In this document: positions 30,301-39,425 of the stretch, one piece after another
How the letters are laid out: each line of letters starts with the position of its first letter
Position numbering within the stretch: the stretch's first letter is position 1
NCBI GenBank assembly: GCA_022428205.1
Contig: JAKMCW010000040.1
Span: 62,001 to 126,000, forward strand
DNA: 64,000 nt
Direction of reading: 5' to 3'
DNA from: Flavobacteriales bacterium
GTDB taxonomy: Bacteria > Bacteroidota > Bacteroidia > Flavobacteriales_D > Sanyastnellaceae
Translations under genes and position numbers: made by a program
Notes under the pieces: generated by a model
The model's database searches: none
Told to the model about the DNA's origin: nothing
The model's input: the letters and a program-made list of their open reading frames with translations, nothing else

Positions 30301-30874
30301 GGCGTTTTTGCGGGATGACCAGGGTTTAAACACGGTGGGCAACGGCATTGGCCACGACCTCAAGATGACCCTCGATGAAGGCGATGGACAGGTGCTCAAT
30401 GAGTTCTACCAGAGTGATTTGAACACCTACCAAAGTGGCCGTGTGGTGTTCCCCATGAGCGACATCGAGGCAGGGCCCCACAGGCTCGAACTCAAGGCCT
30501 GGGATGTCCACAACAACAGTGCGGTTTCCACATTGGATTTCGTCGTGGTGGAGGAGTTGGAGGTTTTTTTAGAGGACCTGGTCAACTACCCCAATCCCAT
30601 GAATGGCGGGGGAACCACCTTCAGATTTGACCACAATCAGGCCTGTGTGGCACTCGATTTAAACCTGTCGATATACGATGGGCGCGGAAATGCCGTTTGG
30701 ATGGGTGAGCAGAACCTGACGCCCAACGGATATCAGGTGGATGGCTGGCACTGGGATGGGAAGACCGCACAGGGGACCCCGCTTCAAGCCGGCATCTATT
30801 TGTACCGATTGGATGTGGCCACTCCGGAAGGAAGGCAGGCCTCTCGAACGGGGCGTTTGGTGCTGCTTGATTGA
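27335..30874 (+). CDS. porU: Type IX secretion system sortase PorU (C25-like peptidase family)
   Basis: LLINYIGHGGERGWAHERVL (catalytic His region), PLFFTATCELARFDDPE (catalytic Cys region), C-terminal VNYPNPMNGGGTTFRF..; adjacent to porV. Start could also be 27305. Confidence 0.92.
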   Translation: MTQTKAQQNSLPRKESKPCHFVLRMICLMGFLGSILMPGLNAQFAYEWPAHSALSEGQWFKLATVRSGFHKVDANLISSLGLDPASVNPDRINLYGHGGDALPIDNAVPRPLDLVPVPIEMVHDGDGQFDGNDHFIFLGDGPEEWTYDEVTNKWKHALNPWSDTAWYFLRVDDPTPIRLASAPALAGDLDSVLTETDFHLFHELEQSTIIRSGRNFFGEVFDQNPTHTIPFQVPDIIAKPARLEVKLMGRSVGAPSPYAVALGDSTWTITPATTGAQSHVPQAQVGSGAYEWLPNSEVVQVGITLDAQVADAKGWLDYLRLVGTRAASMSGSTQQEFMRAEAVAPGRVVEWSIAEAQSVQRVWDVTDPQQPIAIPFSVSDGEARFRVEYDALRTFRAGTGSGFYSPTAIGPVQNTDVHGIPQVDLVVITPPALREAADSLAAIHFAEGLSVAVLEPSFIYDCFSSGRVDPTAIKMLMKMLHDRSAGDPESAPRYLQLFGDGTYLNRNLPRYGNLLVSFQSAQSHTPTQSYVTDDYYGFLTDNASERLTDTLSIGVGRIPASTLDEAWDAVGKVSAYLSGNPDPEGAACLTAGLPGSEEGNPYGPWRNRVCFVADDFDGNGGATETGHTLYSINHAEGMEENHGAYDLKRIFMDAYPQVATPGGERYPEVETAIDRQVREGALLINYIGHGGERGWAHERVLNTSTIGGWDNLDRMPLFFTATCELARFDDPELETAGEMMVMNPNGGAIAMMTTTRVVYSFANEQLNNAFFDVAFDAPAGERQRLGDILRRTKNHPASGASSNKRNFTLLGDVALTLATPSMQVQTSEVNGVPVDAWADTLSALEHVVVRGYVADAQGNVLTDFNGFVYPTVYDQQSEVTTLNNDGGSSGVSYREWRNRIHTGAVTAEGGVFEFEFVVPRDISYDPAPGRISYYAVDGDVDAHGYTENVIIGGVNPDAVADNDGPAIELFLNDTSFTNGGTTDTKPVLLAFLRDDQGLNTVGNGIGHDLKMTLDEGDGQVLNEFYQSDLNTYQSGRVVFPMSDIEAGPHRLELKAWDVHNNSAVSTLDFVVVEELEVFLEDLVNYPNPMNGGGTTFRFDHNQACVALDLNLSIYDGRGNAVWMGEQNLTPNGYQVDGWHWDGKTAQGTPLQAGIYLYRLDVATPEGRQASRTGRLVLLD

Positions 30875-30901
30875 ACCTCACTTTATCCCGAACGCCCGCC
30901 C

Positions 30902-30909
30902 TATTTTCG
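30902..30909 (+). promoter_or_regulatory. -7 element TATTTTCG, 11 nt before porV ATG
   Basis: Exact TAnnTT(T/C)G. Confidence 0.45.
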
Positions 30910-30920
30910 CCGACAATCCC

Positions 30921-32189
30921 ATGGATCTCCGGAAATTCCCCCTCCAGCTTGCGCTTGCCGCAGTTGTGCTAGTGATGACACCCGCCCTTTTGAAGGCGCA
31001 GTTGACACAAATCGAAACGGCAGAGCAGCTCCAGCTGAACACCATTACCACAGCGGTGCCATTCTTGATGATTGCCCCTGACAGCCGAAGCGGAGCCTTG
31101 GGCGATGCAGGTGTAGCGCTGACCCCAGATGGTGCTGCGATGGCTTGGAACCCTGCCCGAATGGCGTTCACAGACCAAACCTTCGAGGCCCACATGGGTT
31201 ACGCGCCTTGGCTTCGCCAGCTGGTGGACGACATGTCCCTGGCCTACTTAAGTGGAACCCGGAAGCTCAACAAGCGACAGGCGGTAGGCATGGCGCTGCG
31301 CTATTTCTCTTTGGGCAACATCACCTTTACGGATGTCAACGGCACCGCAATCCGAGATTTTAGTCCCAACGAGTTTTCTTTTGACTTTGGGTTCTCCCAG
31401 AAATTCGGCGACCGATTCAGCGGTGGATTCACGGCGCGCTACATCCACTCTAACCTTACTGGAGGTACCAATATTCTGGGTGCGGACAGCCGTCCAGGCC
31501 GCTCTGTGGCCGTGGACGTCGGCGTGTTTCACACCAACGATGATGTGAAGTTCGGCGACCGTGATGGTCGGATGAATTGGGGCGTGTGCATCTCCAATGT
31601 GGGTGCCAAGATGAGCTACACGGAAACCGCTGAACGCGATTTCATTCCCACCAACCTGAAAACGGGTGTGGCTGCTACCGTGTTCTTGGACGACTACAAC
31701 CACCTCACGTTTACCATGGACGCCAATAAGTTGCTCGTTCCAACAGCTCCGGCTTATGGTGAAGGCGATGATGACGACCTGATCGTCAGTGGGTTTGACC
31801 CCAATGTGGGTGTGGCCTCCGGGATCATCCAGAGCTTTTACGATGCGCCTGGCATTGTGGAGCGTCAAGGGGACGGCACCTACCTCATTGAGCCCGGCAG
31901 CATCCTGCGCGAGGAGTTAAGGGAAGTCAACCTCGGCGGTGGCATCGAATACGACTACAATGGTGTTTTCGCGGTTCGCGGGGGATACTTCTACGAGCAC
32001 TTCACCAAAGGAAACCGCCAATTCATCACCTTGGGCGCAGGCATCAAGTACACGGTGCTCGACATCGACTTGAGCTATTTGATCGCCACAACCCAGCAGA
32101 ATCCCTTGGCGAACACCTTGCGTTTCTCGCTGCGCCTGGCCTTTGACGATGTCATTGGCGGCAGCGATGATGACCCCTCCAACTTTTAA
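30921..32189 (+). CDS. porV: Type IX secretion system outer membrane protein PorV (LptO)
   Basis: TTAVPFLMIAPDSRSGALGDAGVALTPDGAAMAWNPARMAF; C-terminal FSLRLAFDDVIGG. Start revised to 30921. Confidence 0.95.
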   Translation: MDLRKFPLQLALAAVVLVMTPALLKAQLTQIETAEQLQLNTITTAVPFLMIAPDSRSGALGDAGVALTPDGAAMAWNPARMAFTDQTFEAHMGYAPWLRQLVDDMSLAYLSGTRKLNKRQAVGMALRYFSLGNITFTDVNGTAIRDFSPNEFSFDFGFSQKFGDRFSGGFTARYIHSNLTGGTNILGADSRPGRSVAVDVGVFHTNDDVKFGDRDGRMNWGVCISNVGAKMSYTETAERDFIPTNLKTGVAATVFLDDYNHLTFTMDANKLLVPTAPAYGEGDDDDLIVSGFDPNVGVASGIIQSFYDAPGIVERQGDGTYLIEPGSILREELREVNLGGGIEYDYNGVFAVRGGYFYEHFTKGNRQFITLGAGIKYTVLDIDLSYLIATTQQNPLANTLRFSLRLAFDDVIGGSDDDPSNF

Positions 32190-32204
32190 TCACTTCGGTT
32201 GAGC

Positions 32205-32681
32205 ATGGACCTTCGCATCGGATACGGATACGACGTCCACCAGCTCGCAGCGGGTGAGGAGCTTTGGCTTGGCGGCATTTTGGTGCCGGCCGAATTCGGA
32301 TCTGTGGGTCACAGCGACGCAGATGTGCTCCTCCACGTGATTTGCGACGCCTTGTTTGGTGCCCGTGCCATGGGAGACATTGGCGCACATTTCCCTGATA
32401 CTGATCCGACGTTCAAAGGCATCGACAGCAAGATTTTGTTGCGCGAAACGGTGGCCAAGGTGTGCACTGACGGCTGGAGTGTGGTCAACGTGGACGCCAC
32501 GGTATGCCTTGAAAAGCCCAAGTTGCGTCCCCACATTGACAACATGCGGGCGTGCATTGCGGACCTCCTGGACATCTCTGTGGATCGGGTGGGTGTCAAG
32601 GCCACGACCACCGAGCAATTGGGCTTTGTCGGCACCGGAAAGGGCATCAGTGCCCATGCTGTGGTTTTGTTGAGCCGCTGA
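32205..32681 (+). CDS. ispF: 2-C-methyl-D-erythritol 2,4-cyclodiphosphate synthase
   Basis: [60 protein letters not shown]. Confidence 0.97.
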   Translation: MDLRIGYGYDVHQLAAGEELWLGGILVPAEFGSVGHSDADVLLHVICDALFGARAMGDIGAHFPDTDPTFKGIDSKILLRETVAKVCTDGWSVVNVDATVCLEKPKLRPHIDNMRACIADLLDISVDRVGVKATTTEQLGFVGTGKGISAHAVVLLSR

Positions 32682-32708
32682 GGTGCCTGTTCACCGAGGT
32701 GGTGGAAC

Positions 32709-32716
32709 TATATTTG
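32709..32716 (+). promoter_or_regulatory. -7 element TATATTTG upstream of pdhA (20 nt before ATG)
   Basis: Exact TAnnTTTG. Confidence 0.55.
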
Positions 32717-32736
32717 TCGCTTGCAAATTGGGCATC

Positions 32737-33792
32737 ATGACGACCACTACGCCTGCCAAGAAAGCGACTGCTACCCGTAAGGCCACTTCCAAGAAGACGG
32801 CCAAGTCAGCCTTCAACAAGGCCACTTACCTAAAATGGCACCGCGATATGCTGCTGATGCGGCGTTTCGAAGAGCGCTGCGGCCACTTGTACATCCAACA
32901 GAAATTCGGTGGATTCTGCCACCTGTATATCGGACAGGAGGCTGTCCTCGCAGGCATGGTGGAAGGCATTCGTCCCAGCGACCGTGTGATCACGGCCTAC
33001 CGCGATCACGCCCATCCACTCGTATTGGGCACCGACCCCAAAGTGGTGATGGCAGAGCTCTACGGCAAGCGCACCGGTTCCAGCAAGGGCAAGGGTGGTT
33101 CCATGCACATGTTTGACAAGGAGCGCAACCTCTTCGGTGGACACGGCATCGTCGGTGGCCAGATTGGACTGGGTGCAGGCATTGCCTTTGCGGACAAGTA
33201 CCGCAAGGAAGACCACGTTACGGTGTGCTTCTTTGGCGACGGTGCGGCGCGCCAGGGCATGCTGCACGAAACCTTCAACATGGCCATGACTTGGAAGCTG
33301 CCCATCATCTATGTGGTGGAAAACAACAAGTACGCCATGGGCACCTCCGTGGAGCGGACCACCAATGTGACCGACCTGTCCAAGCTCGGCGCTTCCTATG
33401 AGATGCCCGCCGAATCGGTGGACGGCATGTCACCGGAAGCTGTGGCTGAGGCCATGAAGCGGGCGGCAGATCACTGCCGCAAAGGAGATGGGCCTTACCT
33501 CCTCGACATCCAGACTTACCGTTACAAGGGTCACTCCATGAGCGATCCCCAGAAGTACCGCGAAAAGAGTGAGGTGGAGGAGTTCCAGAAGCGGGACCCC
33601 ATTGCACATTGCGCCCAAGTCATCAAGGACAAAAAGTGGATGACCGAAGCCCAACTCAAAGAGGTGGACAAGGAAATCAAGGCCATCGTTGAAGAGGCCA
33701 TCAAGTTTGCCGAAGAGAGCCCGCTGCCGGAGAAGCACGAGCTTTACGAGGACGTGTATGTCACACCAGACTATCCATTTGTAAACGATTGA
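32737..33792 (+). CDS. pdhA: Pyruvate dehydrogenase E1 component subunit alpha
   Basis: GKGGSMHMFDKERNLFGGHGIVGGQIGLGAGIAFADKYR, TPP motif GDGAARQGMLHETFNMA.. ENNKYAMGTSVERT. Confidence 0.96.
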   Translation: MTTTTPAKKATATRKATSKKTAKSAFNKATYLKWHRDMLLMRRFEERCGHLYIQQKFGGFCHLYIGQEAVLAGMVEGIRPSDRVITAYRDHAHPLVLGTDPKVVMAELYGKRTGSSKGKGGSMHMFDKERNLFGGHGIVGGQIGLGAGIAFADKYRKEDHVTVCFFGDGAARQGMLHETFNMAMTWKLPIIYVVENNKYAMGTSVERTTNVTDLSKLGASYEMPAESVDGMSPEAVAEAMKRAADHCRKGDGPYLLDIQTYRYKGHSMSDPQKYREKSEVEEFQKRDPIAHCAQVIKDKKWMTEAQLKEVDKEIKAIVEEAIKFAEESPLPEKHELYEDVYVTPDYPFVND

Positions 33793-33804
33793 TTCGAAGC
33801 TGAT

Positions 33805-35061
33805 ATGGCAGAAATCGTACGCATGCCCAAACTGAGCGACACCATGACAGAAGGTGTTGTGGCAGAGTGGCACAAAAAAGTGGGAGACCAGGTCGAATCT
33901 GGTGAGGTCTTGGCCGAAATCGAAACGGACAAGGCAACCATGGAGTTCGAGTCTTTCCAAGACGGTGTGCTCCTGCACATCGGGGTGGAAAAGGGCGCAA
34001 CCGCTGCTGTCGATAGCATTCTCGCCATCCTGGGTGAGGCGGGCGAAGATGTGGCTGGCTTGCTGGCTTCCGATGCAGCAGCACCTGCCCCTGAGGCCGC
34101 TCCTGCCCCCGCTCCGGCTCCAGTCGCGGCCGTCGCGCCTGCACCAGCAGCAGCCCCCGCGCCAGCTCCCGCACCAGCAGTGGTGGCCCCTGTGGCGACC
34201 CCAGCGGTCCCGCGCCCTTCCTCCAATGGTAAGGTGAAGGCTTCACCGTTGGCCGCCCGTTTGGCGGCCGAGCGCGGCATCGACCTCGGTCGTGTGGCAG
34301 GCTCCGGAGAGGGTGGCCGCATTGTCAAGCGAGACATCGAAGCCTATGTTCCTGCTCCTGCAGCTGGCATGGGTGCAGTGGAGTCCTCCACGGATGTTCC
34401 CGTCACCCAGATGCGCAAGACCATTGCCCGGAGGTTGGCAGAATCGAAGTTCACAGCTCCCCATTTCTACCTCAAGCTTTCGGTAGAGATGGATGCTGCA
34501 GTAGAAGCGCGCAAGGCCATCAACGCCCAGGAAGGCGTGAAAGTGAGCTTCAATGACATGGTGGTCAAGGCGGTCTCATTGGCATTGAAGAAGCACCCCG
34601 CAGTCAACAGCGCTTGGATGGATACCCACATCCGCACCAACGACCACGTCCACATCGGTGTGGCGGTGGCGGTTGAGGACGGTTTGCTCGTCCCTGTGGT
34701 GCGCCACGCCGACAAAAAGTCCCTCACCGAAATCGGTGCGGAAGTCAAGGACTACGCCGGACGCGCACGCGAAAAGAAGCTGCAACCGAGTGATTGGGAA
34801 GGGAACACCTTCACCATCTCTAACCTCGGCATGTTTGGCATCGAGGACTTTACAGCCATCATCAACCCTCCAGACGCTTGCATCTTGGCGGTCGGCGGAA
34901 TCAGCGATGTTCCCGTGGTCCGAGACGGTCAAGTGGTGCCAGGGAAAATCATGAAGCTGACATTGAGCTGTGACCACCGTGTGGTGGACGGTGCCATGGG
35001 CGCTGCTTTCTTGCAAGAAGTCAAGTCCTTGCTCGAGCACCCAGTGCGCATGTTGGCCTGA
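33805..35061 (+). CDS. pdhC: Dihydrolipoamide acetyltransferase (pyruvate dehydrogenase E2)
   Basis: Lipoyl domain EIETDKATMEFES, E3-binding domain KASPLAARLAAERGIDLGRVAGSGEGGRIVKRDIE, catalytic LSCDHRVVDGAMGAAFL. Confidence 0.96.
   Translation: MAEIVRMPKLSDTMTEGVVAEWHKKVGDQVESGEVLAEIETDKATMEFESFQDGVLLHIGVEKGATAAVDSILAILGEAGEDVAGLLASDAAAPAPEAAPAPAPAPVAAVAPAPAAAPAPAPAPAVVAPVATPAVPRPSSNGKVKASPLAARLAAERGIDLGRVAGSGEGGRIVKRDIEAYVPAPAAGMGAVESSTDVPVTQMRKTIARRLAESKFTAPHFYLKLSVEMDAAVEARKAINAQEGVKVSFNDMVVKAVSLALKKHPAVNSAWMDTHIRTNDHVHIGVAVAVEDGLLVPVVRHADKKSLTEIGAEVKDYAGRAREKKLQPSDWEGNTFTISNLGMFGIEDFTAIINPPDACILAVGGISDVPVVRDGQVVPGKIMKLTLSCDHRVVDGAMGAAFLQEVKSLLEHPVRMLA
34081..34215 (+). repeat. Ala/Pro-rich low-complexity linker inside pdhC
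   Basis: APAPEAAPAPAPAPVAAVAPAPAAAPAPAPAPAVVAP. Confidence 0.9.
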
Positions 35062-35073
35062 TCCCCGGCGCCT

Positions 35074-37194
35074 ATGCCGGAACCGCTGAGCGCAGCCACG
35101 CCGATCGAATTCCTCAAGGGAATCGGTCCGAAACGGGCAGAAGCGCTGGCCGAGGATTTGGGCATTCGCACCTGTGGAGACCTGTTGTTCCACCTTCCTT
35201 TTCGGTACGAAGACCGCACCAAATTTCACCGCGTTTCTGAGGCGGTTGCTGGACCTGTGCAGTTGCAGCTTCAGGGGGTCATCCGGTCTATCAATGAAGT
35301 AAAGCAGAAGCGAGGCAGTCGGCTCGAGGCAGAATTTGTGGATGCCCATGGTGACACCATGCCTTTGGTTTGGTTCAAGGGTGTGAAATGGGTGGTGCGC
35401 AACCTGCCGGTGGGCAAACCCTGTGTGGTATGGGGACGCGTGTCTGAATTCAAAGGAGCGCGTAACATGGCCCACCCTGAGGTCATGACGGTGCAAGACG
35501 CCAAGTCCGCATCTGCTCTGCACCCCGTCTATGGTTCGACCGAACGTTTGGGCAGGTTCGGCCTTCACTCCAACGGATTGGGGCAGGCAGTCAAGCGGCT
35601 GATCGGCCAATTGCGTGACGCGTGCGGCCCGTCGTGGATAGAAGAGACCCTGCCGGGTGAGATCCTCAAACTGCGGGGCATGCCAGGATTGGCATCGGCC
35701 CTCGAGCATGTGCACCGACCGGCGGATGTCAATGCTGAGCGGCTCGGCCGCTTCCGGCTGAAGTTCGAGGAGTTCCTCTTTCTGCAGTTGCTGCTCGTGC
35801 AACACCGAAACCGCCAGACGGTGCACCAGCCGGGCCCCATTTTTTCCAAGGTGGGGGAGATGTTCAACCGGTTCTACGCCGAGCGGATTCCCTTCGAGCT
35901 GACGGGCGCGCAAAAACGGGTGGTGCGTGAGATAAGGGAGGACACCAGAAATGGACAGCACATGAACCGACTGCTCCAAGGAGACGTCGGCAGTGGCAAG
36001 ACCATGGTGGCATTGCTCACCGCGCTCATGGCGGTCGACAACGGCTACCAGGCCTGCATCATGGCACCCACTGAAATCTTGGCCCAACAGCACCACGCGG
36101 GGTTCCTTGAAATGTTGGGGGACCTGCCTGTGAAAGTGGCCCTCTTGACGGGCTCAGTCAAAAAAGCCGACCGCAAACCCATACTGGCCGGGCTGGCAGA
36201 CGGAACGGTGCACTTGTTGATCGGAACGCATGCCGTTTTGGAACCCGCCGTTGTGTTTCATCAATTGGGGCTCGTGGTGATCGATGAGCAACACCGCTTT
36301 GGCGTGGCGCAAAGGGCGCGCCTGTGGGCCAAGGCGACCATCCCGCCCCACATCCTCGTGATGACGGCGACCCCCATTCCACGAACGTTGAGCATGACCG
36401 TATACGGCGACCTCGATGTCAGTGTGATCGATGAATTGCCACCTGGCCGAAAGCCCATTCGGACTGTGCACCGAACGGATGCGCAACGTCTTGGTGTGTT
36501 CGGGTTTATCCGCGACCAGGTTGCCGAAGGACGTCAGGTATATGTGGTGTACCCTTTGATTGAGGAGTCGGCACAATTGGACTACAAGGATTTGATGGAC
36601 GGCTACGAGAGCTTGACCCGCCATTTCCCACCGCCCGAGTACCGGTTGAGCATCGTACACGGGAGGATGAAGGCAGAAGACAAGGATGTGGAGATGCGCC
36701 GTTTTGCCGATGGCGTCACCCAAATCATGGTCGCCACCACCGTGATAGAAGTGGGGGTCAATGTGCCCAACGCCTCGGTGATGGTGATCGAAAGCGCAGA
36801 GCGGTTTGGCCTGAGTCAGTTGCACCAATTGCGCGGCCGGGTCGGCCGGGGAGCGGCACAGAGTTTTTGCATTTTGATGAGTGACAAGGAGTTGGGTAAG
36901 GAAGCGAGGCGGCGCTTGGAGACCATGTGCCGCACCCAAGACGGGTTTGAGATTGCCGAAGTCGATCTGGAGCTCAGGGGACCGGGAGACCTCATGGGCA
37001 CCAAGCAGAGTGGTGTTCTCGACTTGAAGGTGGCTGACCTGGTAAAAGACCGGGCACTGCTCGAGGACGCACGGGACGTGGCACGACGCATTTTGAAGCA
37101 GGACCCCGAATTGGACCGGCCATCCCATGGTTTGCTGCGGGCCGGTGTGGAACGCTTGCGCGCTTCAAGGCCGGACTGGAGCCGCATTTCTTGA
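35074..37194 (+). CDS. recG: ATP-dependent DNA helicase RecG
   Basis: FLKGIGPKRAEAL, LLQGDVGSGKTMVALL, DEQHRFGVAQRARL, MTATPIPRTLSMTVYGDLDVSVIDELPPGRKPI, QLRGRVGRG. Confidence 0.97.
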   Translation: MPEPLSAATPIEFLKGIGPKRAEALAEDLGIRTCGDLLFHLPFRYEDRTKFHRVSEAVAGPVQLQLQGVIRSINEVKQKRGSRLEAEFVDAHGDTMPLVWFKGVKWVVRNLPVGKPCVVWGRVSEFKGARNMAHPEVMTVQDAKSASALHPVYGSTERLGRFGLHSNGLGQAVKRLIGQLRDACGPSWIEETLPGEILKLRGMPGLASALEHVHRPADVNAERLGRFRLKFEEFLFLQLLLVQHRNRQTVHQPGPIFSKVGEMFNRFYAERIPFELTGAQKRVVREIREDTRNGQHMNRLLQGDVGSGKTMVALLTALMAVDNGYQACIMAPTEILAQQHHAGFLEMLGDLPVKVALLTGSVKKADRKPILAGLADGTVHLLIGTHAVLEPAVVFHQLGLVVIDEQHRFGVAQRARLWAKATIPPHILVMTATPIPRTLSMTVYGDLDVSVIDELPPGRKPIRTVHRTDAQRLGVFGFIRDQVAEGRQVYVVYPLIEESAQLDYKDLMDGYESLTRHFPPPEYRLSIVHGRMKAEDKDVEMRRFADGVTQIMVATTVIEVGVNVPNASVMVIESAERFGLSQLHQLRGRVGRGAAQSFCILMSDKELGKEARRRLETMCRTQDGFEIAEVDLELRGPGDLMGTKQSGVLDLKVADLVKDRALLEDARDVARRILKQDPELDRPSHGLLRAGVERLRASRPDWSRIS

Positions 37195-37304
37195 GGCCTG
37201 TGCGTAGGGCGATGAGGTGAGGTGGAGGCTCTTCCCCTGTTGGAATGGGGAAAATCTAAAAGAGCAAAGGCGGGGGCCCCTTTTCAGCGCATAAATTGGC
37301 ACCA

Positions 37305-38234
37305 ATGAATGCAGGCGGCACCACTTTCTGGATCACCCTTTTGGTGTCGGTGTGCCTGGCGGCGGGGAGTACCTGGCTGTTTTTGTCGGAGGCAGAAGGC
37401 GACAGCCTGACAGCGCCGGAATCGGCATTGTCTGAACCCGAGGTTGCGGAAGCGGACGTGGAGGCCGAGCTGGAAGAACCCGCTTCGGCCGATGCCGATG
37501 TCCAAGCTGATGTGACGTTCAGTTTTGCCCAAGAATTCGCGCGTTTCGGAGATGGCACTTACCTCGAGCAGGACGACCTGTTTAAGGTGACGTTCCGCGG
37601 GGCAGCAGGAGAAGCCCTGTGGTCGTGGGAAATGGACGGTCCCTTACTGGCGGCGGTGCGCCCCGATGCCAATGATGACGGGCCCAAGGAGTTCTTTTTG
37701 GTCGATTCAAGACAGGGTGTCGGGTTGGACCCATCGGGGCGGCCCATCACAGGATTCAAGGTGAAACCTTCGGCCCCCATCACCAGTTTTGCCATGGTGG
37801 ATTATGAGGGGGATGGGCAAGAGCGCTACCTGTTTGGTCTGGCCGATGGCCGTGTACTCAACCACCGCAATTTGGGAGAGGCTACGCCAGGTTGGCGGCA
37901 CAGCTCCAAAGGATCTGGTATACAAGCCATCGCCCACCTGCGGGCTGGCCGCAAGGATTATGTCTGTACTGTCGATGAAGCCGGTGTCGTCATGTTGCTG
38001 AAGCGCAATGGGCAGCGTCGCTTGAGGACCCCGGTCCAATTGAACCGCTCAGCAGGCGCCAGGGCCGTGGCCTTTGATGTGCATGCCGACATTGGCAGCA
38101 GCAAGCTCATCACGAGGGGTGAGGAAGGACAGGTGGAGTCCCGGCGCTTCGACGACGGTGTTCCCACCGCCGCATCCGCCGCGGAACAGCAATTGTTGGA
38201 GACAGAAGAAGCCCGACTCCAGGCCGGGGAATAA
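37305..38234 (+). CDS. Membrane-anchored acidic-linker / beta-propeller-like protein, unknown function
   Basis: N-terminal TM (FWITLLVSVCLAAGSTWLFL), acidic stretch, then repeats resembling PQQ/WD blades. Confidence 0.6.
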   Translation: MNAGGTTFWITLLVSVCLAAGSTWLFLSEAEGDSLTAPESALSEPEVAEADVEAELEEPASADADVQADVTFSFAQEFARFGDGTYLEQDDLFKVTFRGAAGEALWSWEMDGPLLAAVRPDANDDGPKEFFLVDSRQGVGLDPSGRPITGFKVKPSAPITSFAMVDYEGDGQERYLFGLADGRVLNHRNLGEATPGWRHSSKGSGIQAIAHLRAGRKDYVCTVDEAGVVMLLKRNGQRRLRTPVQLNRSAGARAVAFDVHADIGSSKLITRGEEGQVESRRFDDGVPTAASAAEQQLLETEEARLQAGE

Positions 38235-38238
38235 CCCG

Positions 38239-39381
38239 TTAGTCCTGCAGAATGGCCCGGGAAATCACGATGCGTTGGACTTCGCTCGTGCCTTCGTAAA
38301 TCTGGGTGATTTTGGAATCACGCATGAGCCGCTCGACGTGGTATTCCTTCACAAAACCATAGCCGCCATGCACTTGCACCGCCTGGTCGGTGACCCGGCC
38401 TGCGACCTCTGAAGCGTAGAGCTTGGCCATGGAACTGGCGAGGTCATAATCCTGGCCTTGGTCCTTGAGCCAGGCTGCTTTGAGGCAGAGCATGCGGGCC
38501 GCCTCCACTTCCGTGGCCATATCGGCCAGCTTGAAGGCGATGGCCTGGTGCTTGTGAATTTCCTTGCCGAAGGCTTTGCGCTCTTTGGAGTAGGCCAAGG
38601 CAAACTCCATGGCGCCAGAGGCAATCCCCAATGCTTGGGCAGCGATGCCGATGCGCCCGCCGGAGAGGGTTTTCATGGCAAACTTGAATCCGAATCCGTC
38701 TTCTCCGATGCGGTTGGCTTTGGGCACTTTGACGTCTTGAAACATCAAGGTGTGCGTATCGCTACCGCGAATGCCCATCTTGTCTTCTTTGGCGCCTACC
38801 GTGAAGCCTTCCATGCCGCGCTCGACGACCAGGCAGTTGATGCCGCGGTGGCCCTTGTCAGCGTCTGTTTGTGCGATGACCAGATACGTGCTGGCGGATC
38901 CGCCGTTGGTGATCCAGTTTTTGGTGCCGTTCAGCAGGTAATGGTCGCCCATGTCAATCGCCGTGGTCCGCTGGCTGGTGGCATCACTGCCGGCTTCGGG
39001 TTCGCTCAGACAAAAAGCCCCAATCTTTTGGCCGCTGGCAAGGGGTTTGAGGAACTGTTCTTTCTGGGCCTCGCTTCCAAATTCCTCGAGTCCCCAGCAA
39101 ACGAGCGAATTATTGACCGAAACACAAACTGATGCAGAGGCATCAATCTTCGAGAGTTCTTCCATGGCGAGGACGTAGCTTACGGTGTCCATGCCACTGC
39201 CGCCGTACTTGGGGTCTACCATCATGCCCATGAAGCCGAGCTCGCCGAGCTGTTTGACTTCATCTGCCGGAAACCGCTGCGCGTTGTCGCGTTCGATGAC
39301 GCCGGGCTTGAGTACGTTTTGGGCAAAGTCTCGTGCGGCATCGCGCACGGCTTTTTGTTCTTCGGAGAGTTCCAGGATCAT
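38239..39381 (-). CDS. Acyl-CoA dehydrogenase (short-chain type)
   Basis: GAFCLSEPEAGSDATSQRTTA, NGTKNWITNGG, KERKAFGKEIHKHQAIAFKLADMA, QVHGGYGFVKEYHVERLMRDSKITQIYEGTSEVQRIVI. Confidence 0.95.
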   Translation of the reverse strand: MILELSEEQKAVRDAARDFAQNVLKPGVIERDNAQRFPADEVKQLGELGFMGMMVDPKYGGSGMDTVSYVLAMEELSKIDASASVCVSVNNSLVCWGLEEFGSEAQKEQFLKPLASGQKIGAFCLSEPEAGSDATSQRTTAIDMGDHYLLNGTKNWITNGGSASTYLVIAQTDADKGHRGINCLVVERGMEGFTVGAKEDKMGIRGSDTHTLMFQDVKVPKANRIGEDGFGFKFAMKTLSGGRIGIAAQALGIASGAMEFALAYSKERKAFGKEIHKHQAIAFKLADMATEVEAARMLCLKAAWLKDQGQDYDLASSMAKLYASEVAGRVTDQAVQVHGGYGFVKEYHVERLMRDSKITQIYEGTSEVQRIVISRAILQD

Positions 39382-39408
39382 TGCAGGGATGCTCAGTATT
39401 ACCGTGCG

Positions 39409-39416
39409 CAAAGATA
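39409..39416 (-). promoter_or_regulatory. -7 element TATCTTTG upstream of acyl-CoA dehydrogenase
   Basis: Exact TAnnTTTG, 27 nt before ATG 39381. Confidence 0.5.
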
Positions 39417-39425
39417 GCCCATACC

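Noticed and set aside
34576-36096. 506-aa minus-strand ORF opposite pdhC/recG
   Set aside because: Antisense of two well-supported genes; His/Gln-rich composition typical of spurious antisense ORFs.
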